Assembly (NCBI RefSeq): GCF_000717875.1
Contig: NZ_JOCT01000022.1
Span: forward strand, 62,001 to 126,000
DNA length: 64,000 bases
Direction of reading: 5' to 3'
From: Streptomyces sp. NRRL S-455
GTDB taxonomy: Bacteria > Actinomycetota > Actinomycetes > Streptomycetales > Streptomycetaceae
A model generated the notes under the pieces. That model made no database searches. It saw only the letters and a program-made list of their open reading frames with translations, and was not told the origin of the DNA. Positions within the stretch are counted from its first letter, which is position 1, and each line of letters opens with the position of its first letter. Positions 26,664 through 35,163 of the stretch are shown one piece after another. The translations under genes were made by a program, and so were the position numbers.

Positions 26664-28709
26664 CTACCGGGAGCCGGGGCTGGAGACCGCCCGGCGGGCG
26701 CGGAGAGCCTGCTGCATCTGTTCCGTGGTCGCCGAGTCCCTTGTACTGCCGTACTCCAGCGGGTCGACGCGGCGGGGTTCGTCGCCGCAGACCGGACAGT
26801 CCGGGCGCCGTCCGGTGCGGACCCAGATGCTCTGGAAAGCATGCTGTCCGGGCGCGTTTTCCATGACTTTCGGGAAGAACCAGTGGTCCGGTTCCATGGC
26901 CATCAGCACCATGGGCAGGTGCTCCGCCAGGGGCTTCGCCAGGAAGTGGGTGATCCGGTCCTGCGCGTCGTCGTGGAGCAGCGCCAGGGCGATCTTCGCG
27001 CCGGACGAGGCGACATGCTGGATGTCGGGCAGCAGTCCGGGGACCGCGAAGCTGCGGCCGGTTCCGTAGTCCGTGTCCGGCCGCATCCCCAGGTTCCCCA
27101 GGGACTCGCGGACACCCCCGGTCGAACACGCCCAGCACGGCAGCGGTGGCTTGGTGAAGACGACCTCGCCGCCGGCCGCCCCCTGGTAGAGCCCGACGAA
27201 GACGGCCGGCTTGCCGGACCAGTAGGCGAGGTGGTTGAGACGTTGCTGGGCGGCATTGTCGTCGGTCGCTGCGATGATCAGGTCGACGTGTGGCAGGGTC
27301 TTCATCCACCGCTTGGGCTTGATGTCGCCGACGCTCGCCTTCCAGGCCCGGCTCCTGATGCCGGGGTTGACGTTCCGCAGGTGACGAGCCGTGGCGTTGG
27401 CCTTCGGCGAGCCGATGTCGTGGGCGGTGAACAGTGAGCGGCCGATGTTGGCGGCTTCGACCCGATCGGGGTCCACCACGGTCATCCGGCCCACGCCGGA
27501 CCTCACCAGTACGTCGGCGAGATAGGAGCCGACCGATCCAGCGCCCACCAGCAGGACGTGGCGGTGGGCCAGGGCCGGCGACAGGAGGCCGCCGGTCCGC
27601 GCGAACAGCGCCTGTCCGAGGGATGCGCGGCCAGTCAGACCGAACCACCCGCCGGCCCGGCGCAGCACGCCGCGGTGGGCTGGACGGGTGGGCAGGGGCG
27701 AGGGGCCCGGTGCGGCGGGTGTGCCGGACGCCTGCAGCGTGCTGGGGGCCGGTGCCGGCGCACGCGAGACGGCGGGCGCCGGAGCGGTTCGCTCGGCGTG
27801 CCCGTCCGGGGTGAGGGGCTGGTGGCCTCCCGGTGTCGGTGCCGCGGCTGCCTCCGGTGCCGCTTCCTTCGGCGTCCCGCCGCTTTCCGGTGCCCGGGGC
27901 GTCATCGCCGTGCCATTCAGTTGCCGGGTTCCCGGTGCCGGCACCGCGTGCGCCCCGTTCGGGGTGCCGAGCATGGACTGGAACGCACGTGCCAGACGGT
28001 CGACGGGAGCGGACGCGAGGTCCCACGGCAGCGCGAGCACATCAGCTCCGCCAAGACTGTCGAGGGTGTAGAGGACAGGTGCGGCGAAGGGGAAGTGCGC
28101 GGTCACGAAGAGGTGCCGGCCCGGCCCGAACAGGGCATCAGGCAGCGGCACGCTCACCCCGTTGATGTCGTCGAGCACCTCCACCGAGCACTCGAGGAAG
28201 GGCAGACCCGCCCGTTCGACGGCTTCGCGCAGTGGGATGCGGATCGGGCGCATCCGTTCCAGGGTGAACCGGGGGCCATCGAACGTGCCGCAGAAGAACG
28301 AGATCCGGACGCCCGGGGAGGGGCGCAGTTCGTGCGGCCCGAGCGTGCTGCCGCCGTCGTGCGTGACGATCGGCGCGATGTACCGGCCGAGTTCCGGATT
28401 GGCCTCCAGGGCCGTGGCGAACTCGTGCCGGTCCTGATGGGAGGGTTGGGGCGTCCGGGCGGGGTGGGAGTGGACGATGCCTTTGAAGCGTTGCGCGCCG
28501 GACTGCTCCCGCCGGGTGATCTCATCGAGCAGCCACTGGGAGTTCTGGTACTCGACGCGGGTCACCCGCGCGGTGGGATCGTGGATGAACGAGGTCACCA
28601 CGTCCTGCCCCCGGAGCCCCAGCAAGGCGCCTCCCTGCTCGGGCTGCACGGCTCCGAGGGTGCCGTCCAACGCGTCGAGGACGAAGTCGAAGATGCGGAC
28701 AGGCAGCAT
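26664..28709 (-). CDS. JAMM metallopeptidase fused to an E1-like (ThiF/MoeB fold) adenylating protein
   Basis: 681 residues; ATG 28709 eight nt after GAGGAG. Residues about 1-150 are a JAB/MPN domain with the complete JAMM motif: Glu24, then HSHPARTPQPSHQD with His80, His82, Ser90 and Asp93. Residues about 250-350 are a Pro/Ala-rich linker. From about 385 there is an E1-like domain: VLLVGAGSVGSYLADVLVRS (nucleotide loop), VVDPDRVEAANIGRS (acid after strand 2 and Arg finger), ATDDNAAQQRLNHLAYWSGK, and paired cysteines CWAC and CPVC for zinc. Known JAMM enzymes remove ubiquitin-like proteins; E1-like enzymes activate them. A fused pair beside an E2-like gene implies reversible protein conjugation. 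Confidence 0.88.
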   Translation of the reverse strand: MLPVRIFDFVLDALDGTLGAVQPEQGGALLGLRGQDVVTSFIHDPTARVTRVEYQNSQWLLDEITRREQSGAQRFKGIVHSHPARTPQPSHQDRHEFATALEANPELGRYIAPIVTHDGGSTLGPHELRPSPGVRISFFCGTFDGPRFTLERMRPIRIPLREAVERAGLPFLECSVEVLDDINGVSVPLPDALFGPGRHLFVTAHFPFAAPVLYTLDSLGGADVLALPWDLASAPVDRLARAFQSMLGTPNGAHAVPAPGTRQLNGTAMTPRAPESGGTPKEAAPEAAAAPTPGGHQPLTPDGHAERTAPAPAVSRAPAPAPSTLQASGTPAAPGPSPLPTRPAHRGVLRRAGGWFGLTGRASLGQALFARTGGLLSPALAHRHVLLVGAGSVGSYLADVLVRSGVGRMTVVDPDRVEAANIGRSLFTAHDIGSPKANATARHLRNVNPGIRSRAWKASVGDIKPKRWMKTLPHVDLIIAATDDNAAQQRLNHLAYWSGKPAVFVGLYQGAAGGEVVFTKPPLPCWACSTGGVRESLGNLGMRPDTDYGTGRSFAVPGLLPDIQHVASSGAKIALALLHDDAQDRITHFLAKPLAEHLPMVLMAMEPDHWFFPKVMENAPGQHAFQSIWVRTGRRPDCPVCGDEPRRVDPLEYGSTRDSATTEQMQQALRARRAVSSPGSR

Positions 28710-28863
28710 GCCGGAGTCTCCTCAGCGGATCGGGAAAGCACGGGTGAACTCCGGCAGTCCGCGATCGCGGGCTGCCGGGCCTTCTCACGGCGGTGCTTTC
28801 GAAGCTCGCTGCGGGCTCCGGTGGCTTCGGCCGTGCTGTCAGCGGTGGGCGGGAGCGGCTGGG

Positions 28864-29421
28864 TCACTGATTGTGGTTGAAGGGGAACGAATGCCCCATC
28901 TGTACGAAGTCGACGCCGAGTGCCCACACGGCGGAACGCGAGTACGCGGTCTCCAGGTCGGGCATGCCGCTGCCGGTGCTGCTGCTCAGGCAGATCTTGC
29001 CGCTCTTGTACAAGTGGTTGCCGTGCTGGTCGAGCTTCGGAACGCTCTCCATCGGTGGTTCGAGCAGCCGTACGTCGTACTGCGTGCCGTTGAACGTCGC
29101 GCACATCACGTAGGTGTTCCCGAACTCCGTCGTGATGCTGTAGACCCATCCCTCCGCGCCGGGGGTGTCCTCGTAGTAGGCGTTGGCGGGCAGCTTCCGC
29201 TGTGCGACGCGCCGCTCCTCGGCGAGGCGCTGCCCCCTGCTCAGCACCGCGAAGGTGCCGTGCGGGACCTTGGACAGCGGTGCGTCCCCCTCGGTGCCGG
29301 CGCCCAGACGGACCCGGCCGGTCCGGTCCACGTACACCTGCTGGTCGGGGACGGTGGGCGCCTCGGAGTTGCGTCGCTGGCTCGCGAAGAAGCTGTCGCG
29401 AATGGCGTTGAGGTCATACAT
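28864..29421 (-). CDS. E2-like (UBC-fold) conjugating protein
   Basis: 185 residues from ATG 29421; GTG 29430 with AAGG 10 nt upstream is an alternative start. The C-terminal half resembles bacterial E2 proteins: TTEFGNTYVMCATFNGTQYD (core strands), EPPMESVPKLDQHGNHLYKS, then GKICLSS with Cys144 as the likely catalytic Cys, and a helix LETAYSRSAVWALGVDF. The eukaryotic HPN motif is replaced by HGNHLYKSGKICL, as in several prokaryotic E2 groups. It is separate from E1, unlike the E1-E2 fusion Cap2 of CBASS. Gene order on the minus strand is kinase, E2, JAMM-E1, membrane protein. Confidence 0.75.
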   Translation of the reverse strand: MYDLNAIRDSFFASQRRNSEAPTVPDQQVYVDRTGRVRLGAGTEGDAPLSKVPHGTFAVLSRGQRLAEERRVAQRKLPANAYYEDTPGAEGWVYSITTEFGNTYVMCATFNGTQYDVRLLEPPMESVPKLDQHGNHLYKSGKICLSSSTGSGMPDLETAYSRSAVWALGVDFVQMGHSFPFNHNQ

Positions 29422-29491
29422 GTCTGCCACGAGCGGGTCGCCTTCTGCTCGAAATGATGGAGAGGGGGTCGGTCTCGGACGGCCGTGCCGG

Positions 29492-30976
29492 TCAGGCGCG
29501 CAGGGCCGGGTATCCGGCCAGGCAGCCGCGCAGGGTCCTGGTGTCGTCCCCGTCGGGGCCGAAGAACGTGACGTGATCGGTGAGCAGCGCGTCGAACAGT
29601 CTTCGCGCGGCGGCGACGTCACCTGCGGTGTAACTCCAGTGCGCCTGGTCGAAGCGTGCTTCCAGAAGGGTCCGGTCATCCGCGCCGATCGCGCCTCCCA
29701 CCGCGGCGAGCAGCTCACCCAGCTGAGCGGCTGCCTCCGCGGGCCGACCGCACTCGCCGGTGTACCGGGCGAGGTTGAGCCGGCAGAGGATGGCGATCGG
29801 GTCACCGGCGGGCAGCCGCGTCATCAGCTGAGTGCGCAGAATCGTCAGCAGCGACACCGCCTGCTCGGGCCGGCCCGCCTCCTGCATGGTCCGGCCGAGG
29901 TTCAGCGCGATCAGCCAGGTGACGCGGTGGTCGGCAGAGAGCGCGTCGACGGCGTTTCGGAGGACCTCCTCCAGAAGGTCGGCGCGTTCGTGCGGGCTCG
30001 TCACGGACATGGCGCCCTGGAACTCGGCCTCGATCCGGTGCACGGCTCCGGCCTGGTCAACGGCGGCACGGCGCCGCCGTCGCCCGGGAGCTGTGCCCAT
30101 GGAACCGATCCCGTCGAGGCGGGCGAGCACTTCAGCCGTACCTGTGGGGCGGTCGGTGGGGGACTTGGCGAGGAGTTCCCGGACCAGGTCGTCGAGCGGG
30201 GCGGGAACGTCCGGCCGTTCGACGCGCAGGGAAGGAACGGGTGCCTCCCGATGCGCGTTCCAGTAGTCCGTGAAATCGGCCGCGTCGGGGAAAGGCCCTC
30301 GACCGGCGATCGCCTCGAAGAGGATGCACCCCATGGAGTAGAGGTCGGATGCGACGCTGGGAGCCCCACCCGTGAAGAGTTCGGGCGGTGTGTAGGCGGG
30401 GGTTCCCACGAAGTAGCCGTGCCGAGTGACCCCCGTCTCGAGGAAGCAGGACTCCCTTGTGGAAAGGGGACGGGCGATACCGAAGTCGATCAGGACCAGC
30501 CGTGACTGTGCGCCGCCCGGCAGTGAGGCGCCCGAGACCGGGCACAGCATGAGATTGGCGGGCTTGAGGTCGCGGTGCACCAGGTCCCGCGCGTGGACCA
30601 TGGCGACCGCCTCGCACAACTGCCGGACCAGTGACAGCACTTCGGGCATTGAAGGCCGAGGGCGTGCGGCGAGGTACTGCTGGAGGGTGAGGCCGTCCAG
30701 GAACTGGGTGATCAGGTACAGGCAGTACTCCTGACCCGAGAGTTCCGCGCTCACGTCGTAGATCTTGACGATGCGCGGGTCGTCGATGGCCGCGAGCACT
30801 TTCGCTTCCCGGACGAAACGCTGGGCGAGCTCGTCAGTCGGCGTGCGGACCCGCAGGGACTTGATCACCACTGTGCGGTTCAGCAGCAGGTCCCTGGCTT
30901 TCCAAACGTCAGCCATCCCCCCGGAAAGCCGTTCACAAAGCTCGTATCTGGCCGGTTCTGTGGTCGGCACTCCCAC
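29492..30976 (-). CDS. Serine/threonine protein kinase with a TPR-like C-terminal region
   Basis: 494 residues from GTG 30976 (GGAGGA upstream; GTG 30970 equally possible). The Hanks-type kinase core is complete: CERLSGGMADVWKARDLLLN (glycine loop), VVIKSL (Lys), LVHRDLKPANLMLCP (catalytic loop), LIDFGIARPLS (DFG), GTPAYTPPELFTGG and SDLYSMGCILFE. There is no transmembrane segment or PASTA repeat. Residues about 310-494 form helical repeats with TPR character (HRVTWLIALNLGRTMQEAGR; LCRLNLARYTGECGRPAEAA; DQAHWSYTAGDVAAARRLF). It probably opens the operon with the E2 and JAMM-E1 genes and may control them by phosphorylation. Confidence 0.9.
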   Translation of the reverse strand: MGVPTTEPARYELCERLSGGMADVWKARDLLLNRTVVIKSLRVRTPTDELAQRFVREAKVLAAIDDPRIVKIYDVSAELSGQEYCLYLITQFLDGLTLQQYLAARPRPSMPEVLSLVRQLCEAVAMVHARDLVHRDLKPANLMLCPVSGASLPGGAQSRLVLIDFGIARPLSTRESCFLETGVTRHGYFVGTPAYTPPELFTGGAPSVASDLYSMGCILFEAIAGRGPFPDAADFTDYWNAHREAPVPSLRVERPDVPAPLDDLVRELLAKSPTDRPTGTAEVLARLDGIGSMGTAPGRRRRRAAVDQAGAVHRIEAEFQGAMSVTSPHERADLLEEVLRNAVDALSADHRVTWLIALNLGRTMQEAGRPEQAVSLLTILRTQLMTRLPAGDPIAILCRLNLARYTGECGRPAEAAAQLGELLAAVGGAIGADDRTLLEARFDQAHWSYTAGDVAAARRLFDALLTDHVTFFGPDGDDTRTLRGCLAGYPALRA

Positions 30977-31209
30977 TTTTCCTCCGACGAATGTGGCGGG
31001 AAAAGCACGGTGACACACCGTCAAGCATGTGACCATCCGTTTGCCTGATATTTCACCCTAGAGGGTGATGAGAGGGGGCGTGAGGCATGGCGGGACCTCG
31101 ACGCCGCCCGAGGGAGACCGCCGACGGGCAGGCTCCTTCCGGCCATGGGCGTCACCATCGCTCCGATGCCGCACAGATGGGGACCCGGAGCACGTCCCGA
31201 CGTCCGTGT

Positions 31210-32064
31210 TCAGTGACCGCCGGCGCCGCCCAGGAAGGCCGCCAAGGCGGTCACGAACCGCTCCTGGTCGTCCCGCCACGGGAAATGCCCCGCCCCGTTC
31301 TGCACGACGAGCTCCGCTCGCGGGAACAGCCCGGCATATTCCTTCATCACAAGCGGCGGCCCCGCCACGTCGTACTCCCCCGCGAGGACGAGGACGGGCA
31401 AGGGAAACGCGGCGAGCGCGGCCCGGACGACATCGGTATCGAAGGCACCGTCGGAGGCGTACAAGGCCGCGGCCTCGTCGTTCCGCTGCCGCTGCTCCGC
31501 CGCACGGAACGCCCGTGCCTCGTCGTCCCACCGGCCGTACCAGAAGGGGGCGACGGCGTCCCAGTCGTCTGCCGTCGCCCGGCCGGACGTGATCGCCTCC
31601 AGGGACGCGTACGCCGGGGCGAACCACGGTTCGTCCCGGCGCAGGCGGGCCGTCTCCAGGCGGTCCTCGGCGGTGATGTCGAGGCCGACGGCGAAGACAC
31701 TGGGGGTGATGAGGGCGAGCCGCCCCACGTGATCCGGATGGCCGGCCGTGTACAGAGCGGCCAGGTTCGCACCGGCGGAGTGCGCGAGCAGGTCCATCCG
31801 CTCCAGGCCCAACTCCTCACGCAGCGCCTCGACATCTGCGACCTGCCGGTCACAGCGGTACGACGCCGGGTCCGGCGGCACCGCTGACCGGCCGGTGCCT
31901 CTGAGGTCCAGCCGGATCAGGGTGCGGTGCGCCGTGAGACCACCGAGGTCCCCCAGGTACACGGAGTCCTGCATGGGCCCTCCGGGGAGGCAGACCAGAG
32001 GCGGGCCGTCTCCCGTCACGTGATAGGCGAGGGTGGTGCCGTCCGGGGCGGTGAAGGTGGGCAT
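31210..32064 (-). CDS. Alpha/beta-hydrolase (proline iminopeptidase-like)
   Basis: 284 residues; ATG 32064 chosen over the frame start at 32100 because the fold begins at PTFTAPDGTTLAYHVTGDGP. The nucleophile elbow is AHSAGANLAALY (Ser), with PVLVLAGEYDVAGPP near the catalytic Asp and NGAGHFPWRDD for the His. LIRLDLRGTGRSAVP is the usual DxRGxGxS loop of the proline-iminopeptidase/esterase group. Cytoplasmic; substrate unknown. It follows the YceI-like gene in the same direction after 75 bp, so the two may be co-transcribed. Confidence 0.85.
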   Translation of the reverse strand: MPTFTAPDGTTLAYHVTGDGPPLVCLPGGPMQDSVYLGDLGGLTAHRTLIRLDLRGTGRSAVPPDPASYRCDRQVADVEALREELGLERMDLLAHSAGANLAALYTAGHPDHVGRLALITPSVFAVGLDITAEDRLETARLRRDEPWFAPAYASLEAITSGRATADDWDAVAPFWYGRWDDEARAFRAAEQRQRNDEAAALYASDGAFDTDVVRAALAAFPLPVLVLAGEYDVAGPPLVMKEYAGLFPRAELVVQNGAGHFPWRDDQERFVTALAAFLGGAGGH

Positions 32065-32139
32065 AGGCGCGAGGCTGACAGAGGGCGGAGCCCGGGGCAA
32101 CCGGATATCCGCGGGAGCGGGCCGGGGCCGTTGTTCCGG

Positions 32140-33054
32140 CTATTCCGGTGGCGTCGGGGTGTCGTGGGTGCGGTACATCGCCTGGACGTCAAGCTCCAGT
32201 TGCACCGTCGGGCCGACCACCGCGATGCCCCGGGCCAGCATCGAGCGCCAGTTGAGGGTGAAGTCCTCGCGATGCAGTTCCGCCGTCGCCAGGGCCGCGC
32301 AGCGCAGTTCCTCCCCGTAGCCGCCGTTGACCGTGCCCAGGTACGTCGTGTCGAGCGAGACGGAGCGGCTGACGCCGTGCATCGTCAGCGAGCCCAGCAG
32401 CGCCCACTTGCTGCCGCCCCGGTAGGCGAAGCGGGTGCTCACGAAGTCGATGTACGGGAAGCGGTCGACGTCCAGGAAGTCCGCGGACCGCAGGTGGTTG
32501 TCGCGGGTGGTGTTGCCGGTGTTGATGCTGGAGGCGTCGATGCGGACACGCACCCGGGAGTCGGCCATGTCCTGGGCGATCTGGATCCCGCCGTCGAAGC
32601 GTTCGAAGCGGCCGTGGACGTGGGCCATGCCGACGTGCTTGGCTATGAACCGGATCGCGGTGTGCGGCGGGTCGAAGAGCCAGGTGCCGGGCGCCGGCAG
32701 CTGGAGGGCTTCGGCCGGTCGCAGCCAGACCCGCTCGGTGGGCGTCGACACGCCCGCCGGGACCTCGACGGTCTCGCGGTGCGGCTGGAGGCCCTCCGCC
32801 GCGATCATCAGGCTGTACCGGCCGGGGGGCAGTGCCGCGACGAAGTAGCCGTACGGGTCGGTCGTGCCTCGGGCGGCCACCCGGTGGGTGTCCAGGGCGG
32901 TGACGGTGACGTCCGCGGCGGCCAGGGGCGTGCCCATCGGGTCGACGACCTCGCGGGCCACGGCGCCGGCGCCGGACGGGAGGGGGAGGGCGAGGCCCGC
33001 CGCCGCGGCGGAGGCGCCCTTGAGCCGCCGTCGCCGGAGCAGTGCGAGGGCCAT
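32140..33054 (-). CDS. YceI-family lipocalin-like protein with an N-terminal Ig-like (CarboxypepD_reg) domain
   Basis: 304 residues from ATG 33054, with AAAGG 8 nt upstream. The first 35 residues are basic then hydrophobic and may be a secretion signal (LRRRRLKGASAAAAGLALPL). A carboxypeptidase regulatory-like beta fold follows (DPMGTPLAAADVTVTALDTH; GTTDPYGYFVAALPPGRYSL), then the YceI barrel: WLFDPPHTAIRFIAKHVGMA, HVHGRFERFDGGIQI, TRDNHLRSADFLDVDRFPYI, FTLNWRSML. YceI proteins bind polyisoprenoids or similar hydrophobic compounds. A palindrome identical in core to that of the hydroxyquinol operon lies 117 bp upstream, linking it to that regulon. Confidence 0.87.
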   Translation of the reverse strand: MALALLRRRRLKGASAAAAGLALPLPSGAGAVAREVVDPMGTPLAAADVTVTALDTHRVAARGTTDPYGYFVAALPPGRYSLMIAAEGLQPHRETVEVPAGVSTPTERVWLRPAEALQLPAPGTWLFDPPHTAIRFIAKHVGMAHVHGRFERFDGGIQIAQDMADSRVRVRIDASSINTGNTTRDNHLRSADFLDVDRFPYIDFVSTRFAYRGGSKWALLGSLTMHGVSRSVSLDTTYLGTVNGGYGEELRCAALATAELHREDFTLNWRSMLARGIAVVGPTVQLELDVQAMYRTHDTPTPPE

Positions 33055-33170
33055 GTGCTTCACCTTTCTTCGGGTGCGCGGCCGAACGGCGGCGGTTCAG
33101 CGCACGCCGACGGCCGCACCTTGCTGCGGTCACACCCCCTTGTCGATCTTGCCAGTCCCGGAATCGGTCC

Positions 33171-33191
33171 GGGTGTCTCATTTCGAGACAG
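33171..33191. promoter_or_regulatory. Candidate activator site upstream of the YceI-like gene (copy 2)
   Basis: TGTCTC and GAGACA arms (33174-33179 and 33185-33190) around a 5-bp core. The 20-bp block from 33171 matches the site at 37909 at all but one position (ATTTC for ATTAC in the core). It ends next to the stop codon of the NmrA-like gene. Confidence 0.65.
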
Positions 33192-34037
33192 TCAGGCCCG
33201 CCGCGCCTTGAAGGAGTCCGCGTGCTCGGCTGCCCACTGGGCGAAGGGGCGCGCGGGGCGGCCGGTGACCTTTTCGACGGTGGCGGAGACCGTACGGCCC
33301 ACCTCCGGGGTGTTCCCGTACGCCTCGAGCAGGAAGCCGATCACGTCCTCGGGGAGGTAGGCCGCCCGCCACTGCGCCACGGCCTGCTCCTCGGTCAGCT
33401 CGACCAGGGCGATGTCCCGGCCGAGTTCGGCGGCGATGGTCGCCACCTTGTCGCCGACGGTGAGCACTTCGGGCCCGGTGATCACGTACTCCTGACGGCC
33501 GTGCCCCTCCTCCGTGAGCGCGACCGCGGCGACGGCGCCGATGTCGCCCTCGTGGACCATGGCACTCAGCCGTGCGACGAACGGCTCGCGGACCTCACCC
33601 GAGGCGATGATCCCGTCCACCCATTCCAGGGCGTTGGCCATGAACTCAACGGGCATGAGGACGGTCCAGTCCACACCGTCGTCGGCGCGCACCACGTCCT
33701 CCAGCGGGGTCGGCCCGCCGCCGTGCAGCACGGTGAGCCGGCGCACGCCGGCCGAGCGGGCCAGTTCCAGAATCCGCGGGCCGGTCTCCAGCGGGGTGAA
33801 GGCCGCCCCGCCGAAGGTGATCAGATGGAGGCCGGTGATCCCCTCGAGGGCCGGGGCCAGGCTCTCGGGCCGGGTCAGATCGCCCTCGGCGATCTCCACC
33901 CCGGCCGGGAGAGCGGCCTGCGCGGCGTCCCGGGTGAGGGCGCGGACCTCGTGGCCCCGGGCGAGGAGTTCGGCGACGACCTGACGGCCGACGGTTCCGG
34001 TGGCTCCGGTGACAAGAATCTTCTGCGTCTGGGTCAT
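33192..34037 (-). CDS. NAD(P)-binding NmrA/quinone-reductase-like protein
   Basis: 281 residues. An atypical short-chain dehydrogenase: ILVTGATGTVGRQVVAELLA opens the Rossmann fold and VRALTRDAAQAALPAGVEIA follows. The catalytic Tyr-x3-Lys of SDR enzymes is missing, as in NmrA and QorB-like proteins; WTVLMPVEFMANALEW occupies the substrate region. QorB-like enzymes reduce quinones, which would suit a pathway making hydroxyquinol, an easily oxidised compound. The gene follows maleylacetate reductase by 25 bp. A TACGGT hexamer 6 nt before the ATG suggests it can also be transcribed alone as a leaderless message. Confidence 0.83.
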   Translation of the reverse strand: MTQTQKILVTGATGTVGRQVVAELLARGHEVRALTRDAAQAALPAGVEIAEGDLTRPESLAPALEGITGLHLITFGGAAFTPLETGPRILELARSAGVRRLTVLHGGGPTPLEDVVRADDGVDWTVLMPVEFMANALEWVDGIIASGEVREPFVARLSAMVHEGDIGAVAAVALTEEGHGRQEYVITGPEVLTVGDKVATIAAELGRDIALVELTEEQAVAQWRAAYLPEDVIGFLLEAYGNTPEVGRTVSATVEKVTGRPARPFAQWAAEHADSFKARRA

Positions 34038-34062
34038 GCCAGGACCGTAGGAGCCCTTGCGG

Positions 34063-35163
34063 TCATCCGCTGTCCGCGAGCCGGAGTCGAGCCGGCTCCG
34101 GTGGGCCTCCCTCGTAGGCCGCGAGCAGCACGGCCCGGACGCCGTCCGCCGTCACCGGGCGCGGGTTGGCGTAGGGCTCGCCCGCGACCTGGTTCGCCGC
34201 CGGTGTCACGTCGCCTTGGGCCAGGCCGAGTTCGGCGAGGGACCGTGGTGCGCCGAGGCGGCCGACCAGGTCCCACAGGGCGCGGGGCACGTCCTCGGTG
34301 TCGAGGGCCCGGCGCAGTACGGTCAACGCTTGTGGGGCGGCGGGGGCGTTGTAGGCGAGGGCGTAGGGCAGCACCACGGTGTGGGTCTCGGCGTGCGGCA
34401 GTCCGTACGTGCCGCCGAGGACGTGGCACGTCTTGTGGTGCAGCCCCATCGTGGTGGCGCCGAGGCAGGAGCCGCACAGCCACGCCGCGTACAGGGCACG
34501 GCTGCGCGCGTCCAGGTCCTCCGGGTCTGCGGTCAGCCGCGGCAGAGCTTCGGCCATGGCCCGCACGCCCTCTTCGGCCATGACGGAGATGAGCGGTGAT
34601 GCGTCCGGGGCGTACAGCGCCTCGACGGCGTGTGCCAGCGCGTTGACGCCGCTGGTCACGGTCAGCGCTACCGGGAGGGAGAGGGTGAGCCGGGGGTCGT
34701 AGACGACGCTGCGGGGCTGCACGGCCGGGTCGCGGCCGGTGCGCTTGGTGCCGTGCTCGGTCAGGCCCCAGACCGGGGTCATCTCGGAACCCGCGTAGGT
34801 GGAGGGGACGGCGATCAGCGGCAAGCCGGTGCGCAGGGCGATCGCCTTGCCGAGGCCGATGGCGGAGCCGCCGCCGACCGCGACGCACCCGTCCGCCCCG
34901 GCCGCGCGTGCGGCGGCGACGGCCCGGTCGGCGTCCTCGACGGGCACGTGCATCCGCGCCTCGGCGTGCACGCCCGCGCAGGTGTCGCCGAGGGCGTCCG
35001 CGACGGCGCGGGCGACGGGTTCGCCCCGGTGGCCGCATACGACGAGCAGTCGCCGCAGACCGAGGCGTGCGGCCTCGTCCGGGGTGGCGGTGACGGCGGC
35101 GCCGGGACGGAAGACGACGCGTACGGGGCGGGTCTCGTAGGAGAAGTCGTCCTGGAAGGTCAT
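34063..35163 (-). CDS. Maleylacetate reductase (iron-type alcohol dehydrogenase family)
   Basis: 366 residues; ATG 35163 overlaps the stop of the dioxygenase gene. Family signatures include VRVVFRPGAAVTATPDEAAR, CVAVGGGSAIGLGKAIALRT (NAD(P) loop), IAVPSTYAGSEMTPVWGLTE, and metal-site His residues in ALAHAVEALYAP and LHHKTCHVLGGTYGLPHAET. It reduces maleylacetate to 3-oxoadipate with NADH or NADPH, the step after ring opening of hydroxyquinol. Its position immediately after the hydroxyquinol dioxygenase gene supports this assignment. Confidence 0.93.
   Translation of the reverse strand: MTFQDDFSYETRPVRVVFRPGAAVTATPDEAARLGLRRLLVVCGHRGEPVARAVADALGDTCAGVHAEARMHVPVEDADRAVAAARAAGADGCVAVGGGSAIGLGKAIALRTGLPLIAVPSTYAGSEMTPVWGLTEHGTKRTGRDPAVQPRSVVYDPRLTLSLPVALTVTSGVNALAHAVEALYAPDASPLISVMAEEGVRAMAEALPRLTADPEDLDARSRALYAAWLCGSCLGATTMGLHHKTCHVLGGTYGLPHAETHTVVLPYALAYNAPAAPQALTVLRRALDTEDVPRALWDLVGRLGAPRSLAELGLAQGDVTPAANQVAGEPYANPRPVTADGVRAVLLAAYEGGPPEPARLRLADSG

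Noticed and set aside
25975..28026. 683-residue minus-strand frame
   Set aside because: Arg/Pro-rich, out of frame with the JAMM-E1 and membrane-protein genes, which have clear motifs and ribosome sites.
25883..30976. CBASS defence operon
   Set aside because: No cyclic nucleotide synthase (CD-NTase) or effector gene is present; E1 and E2 are separate and the JAMM domain is fused to E1.
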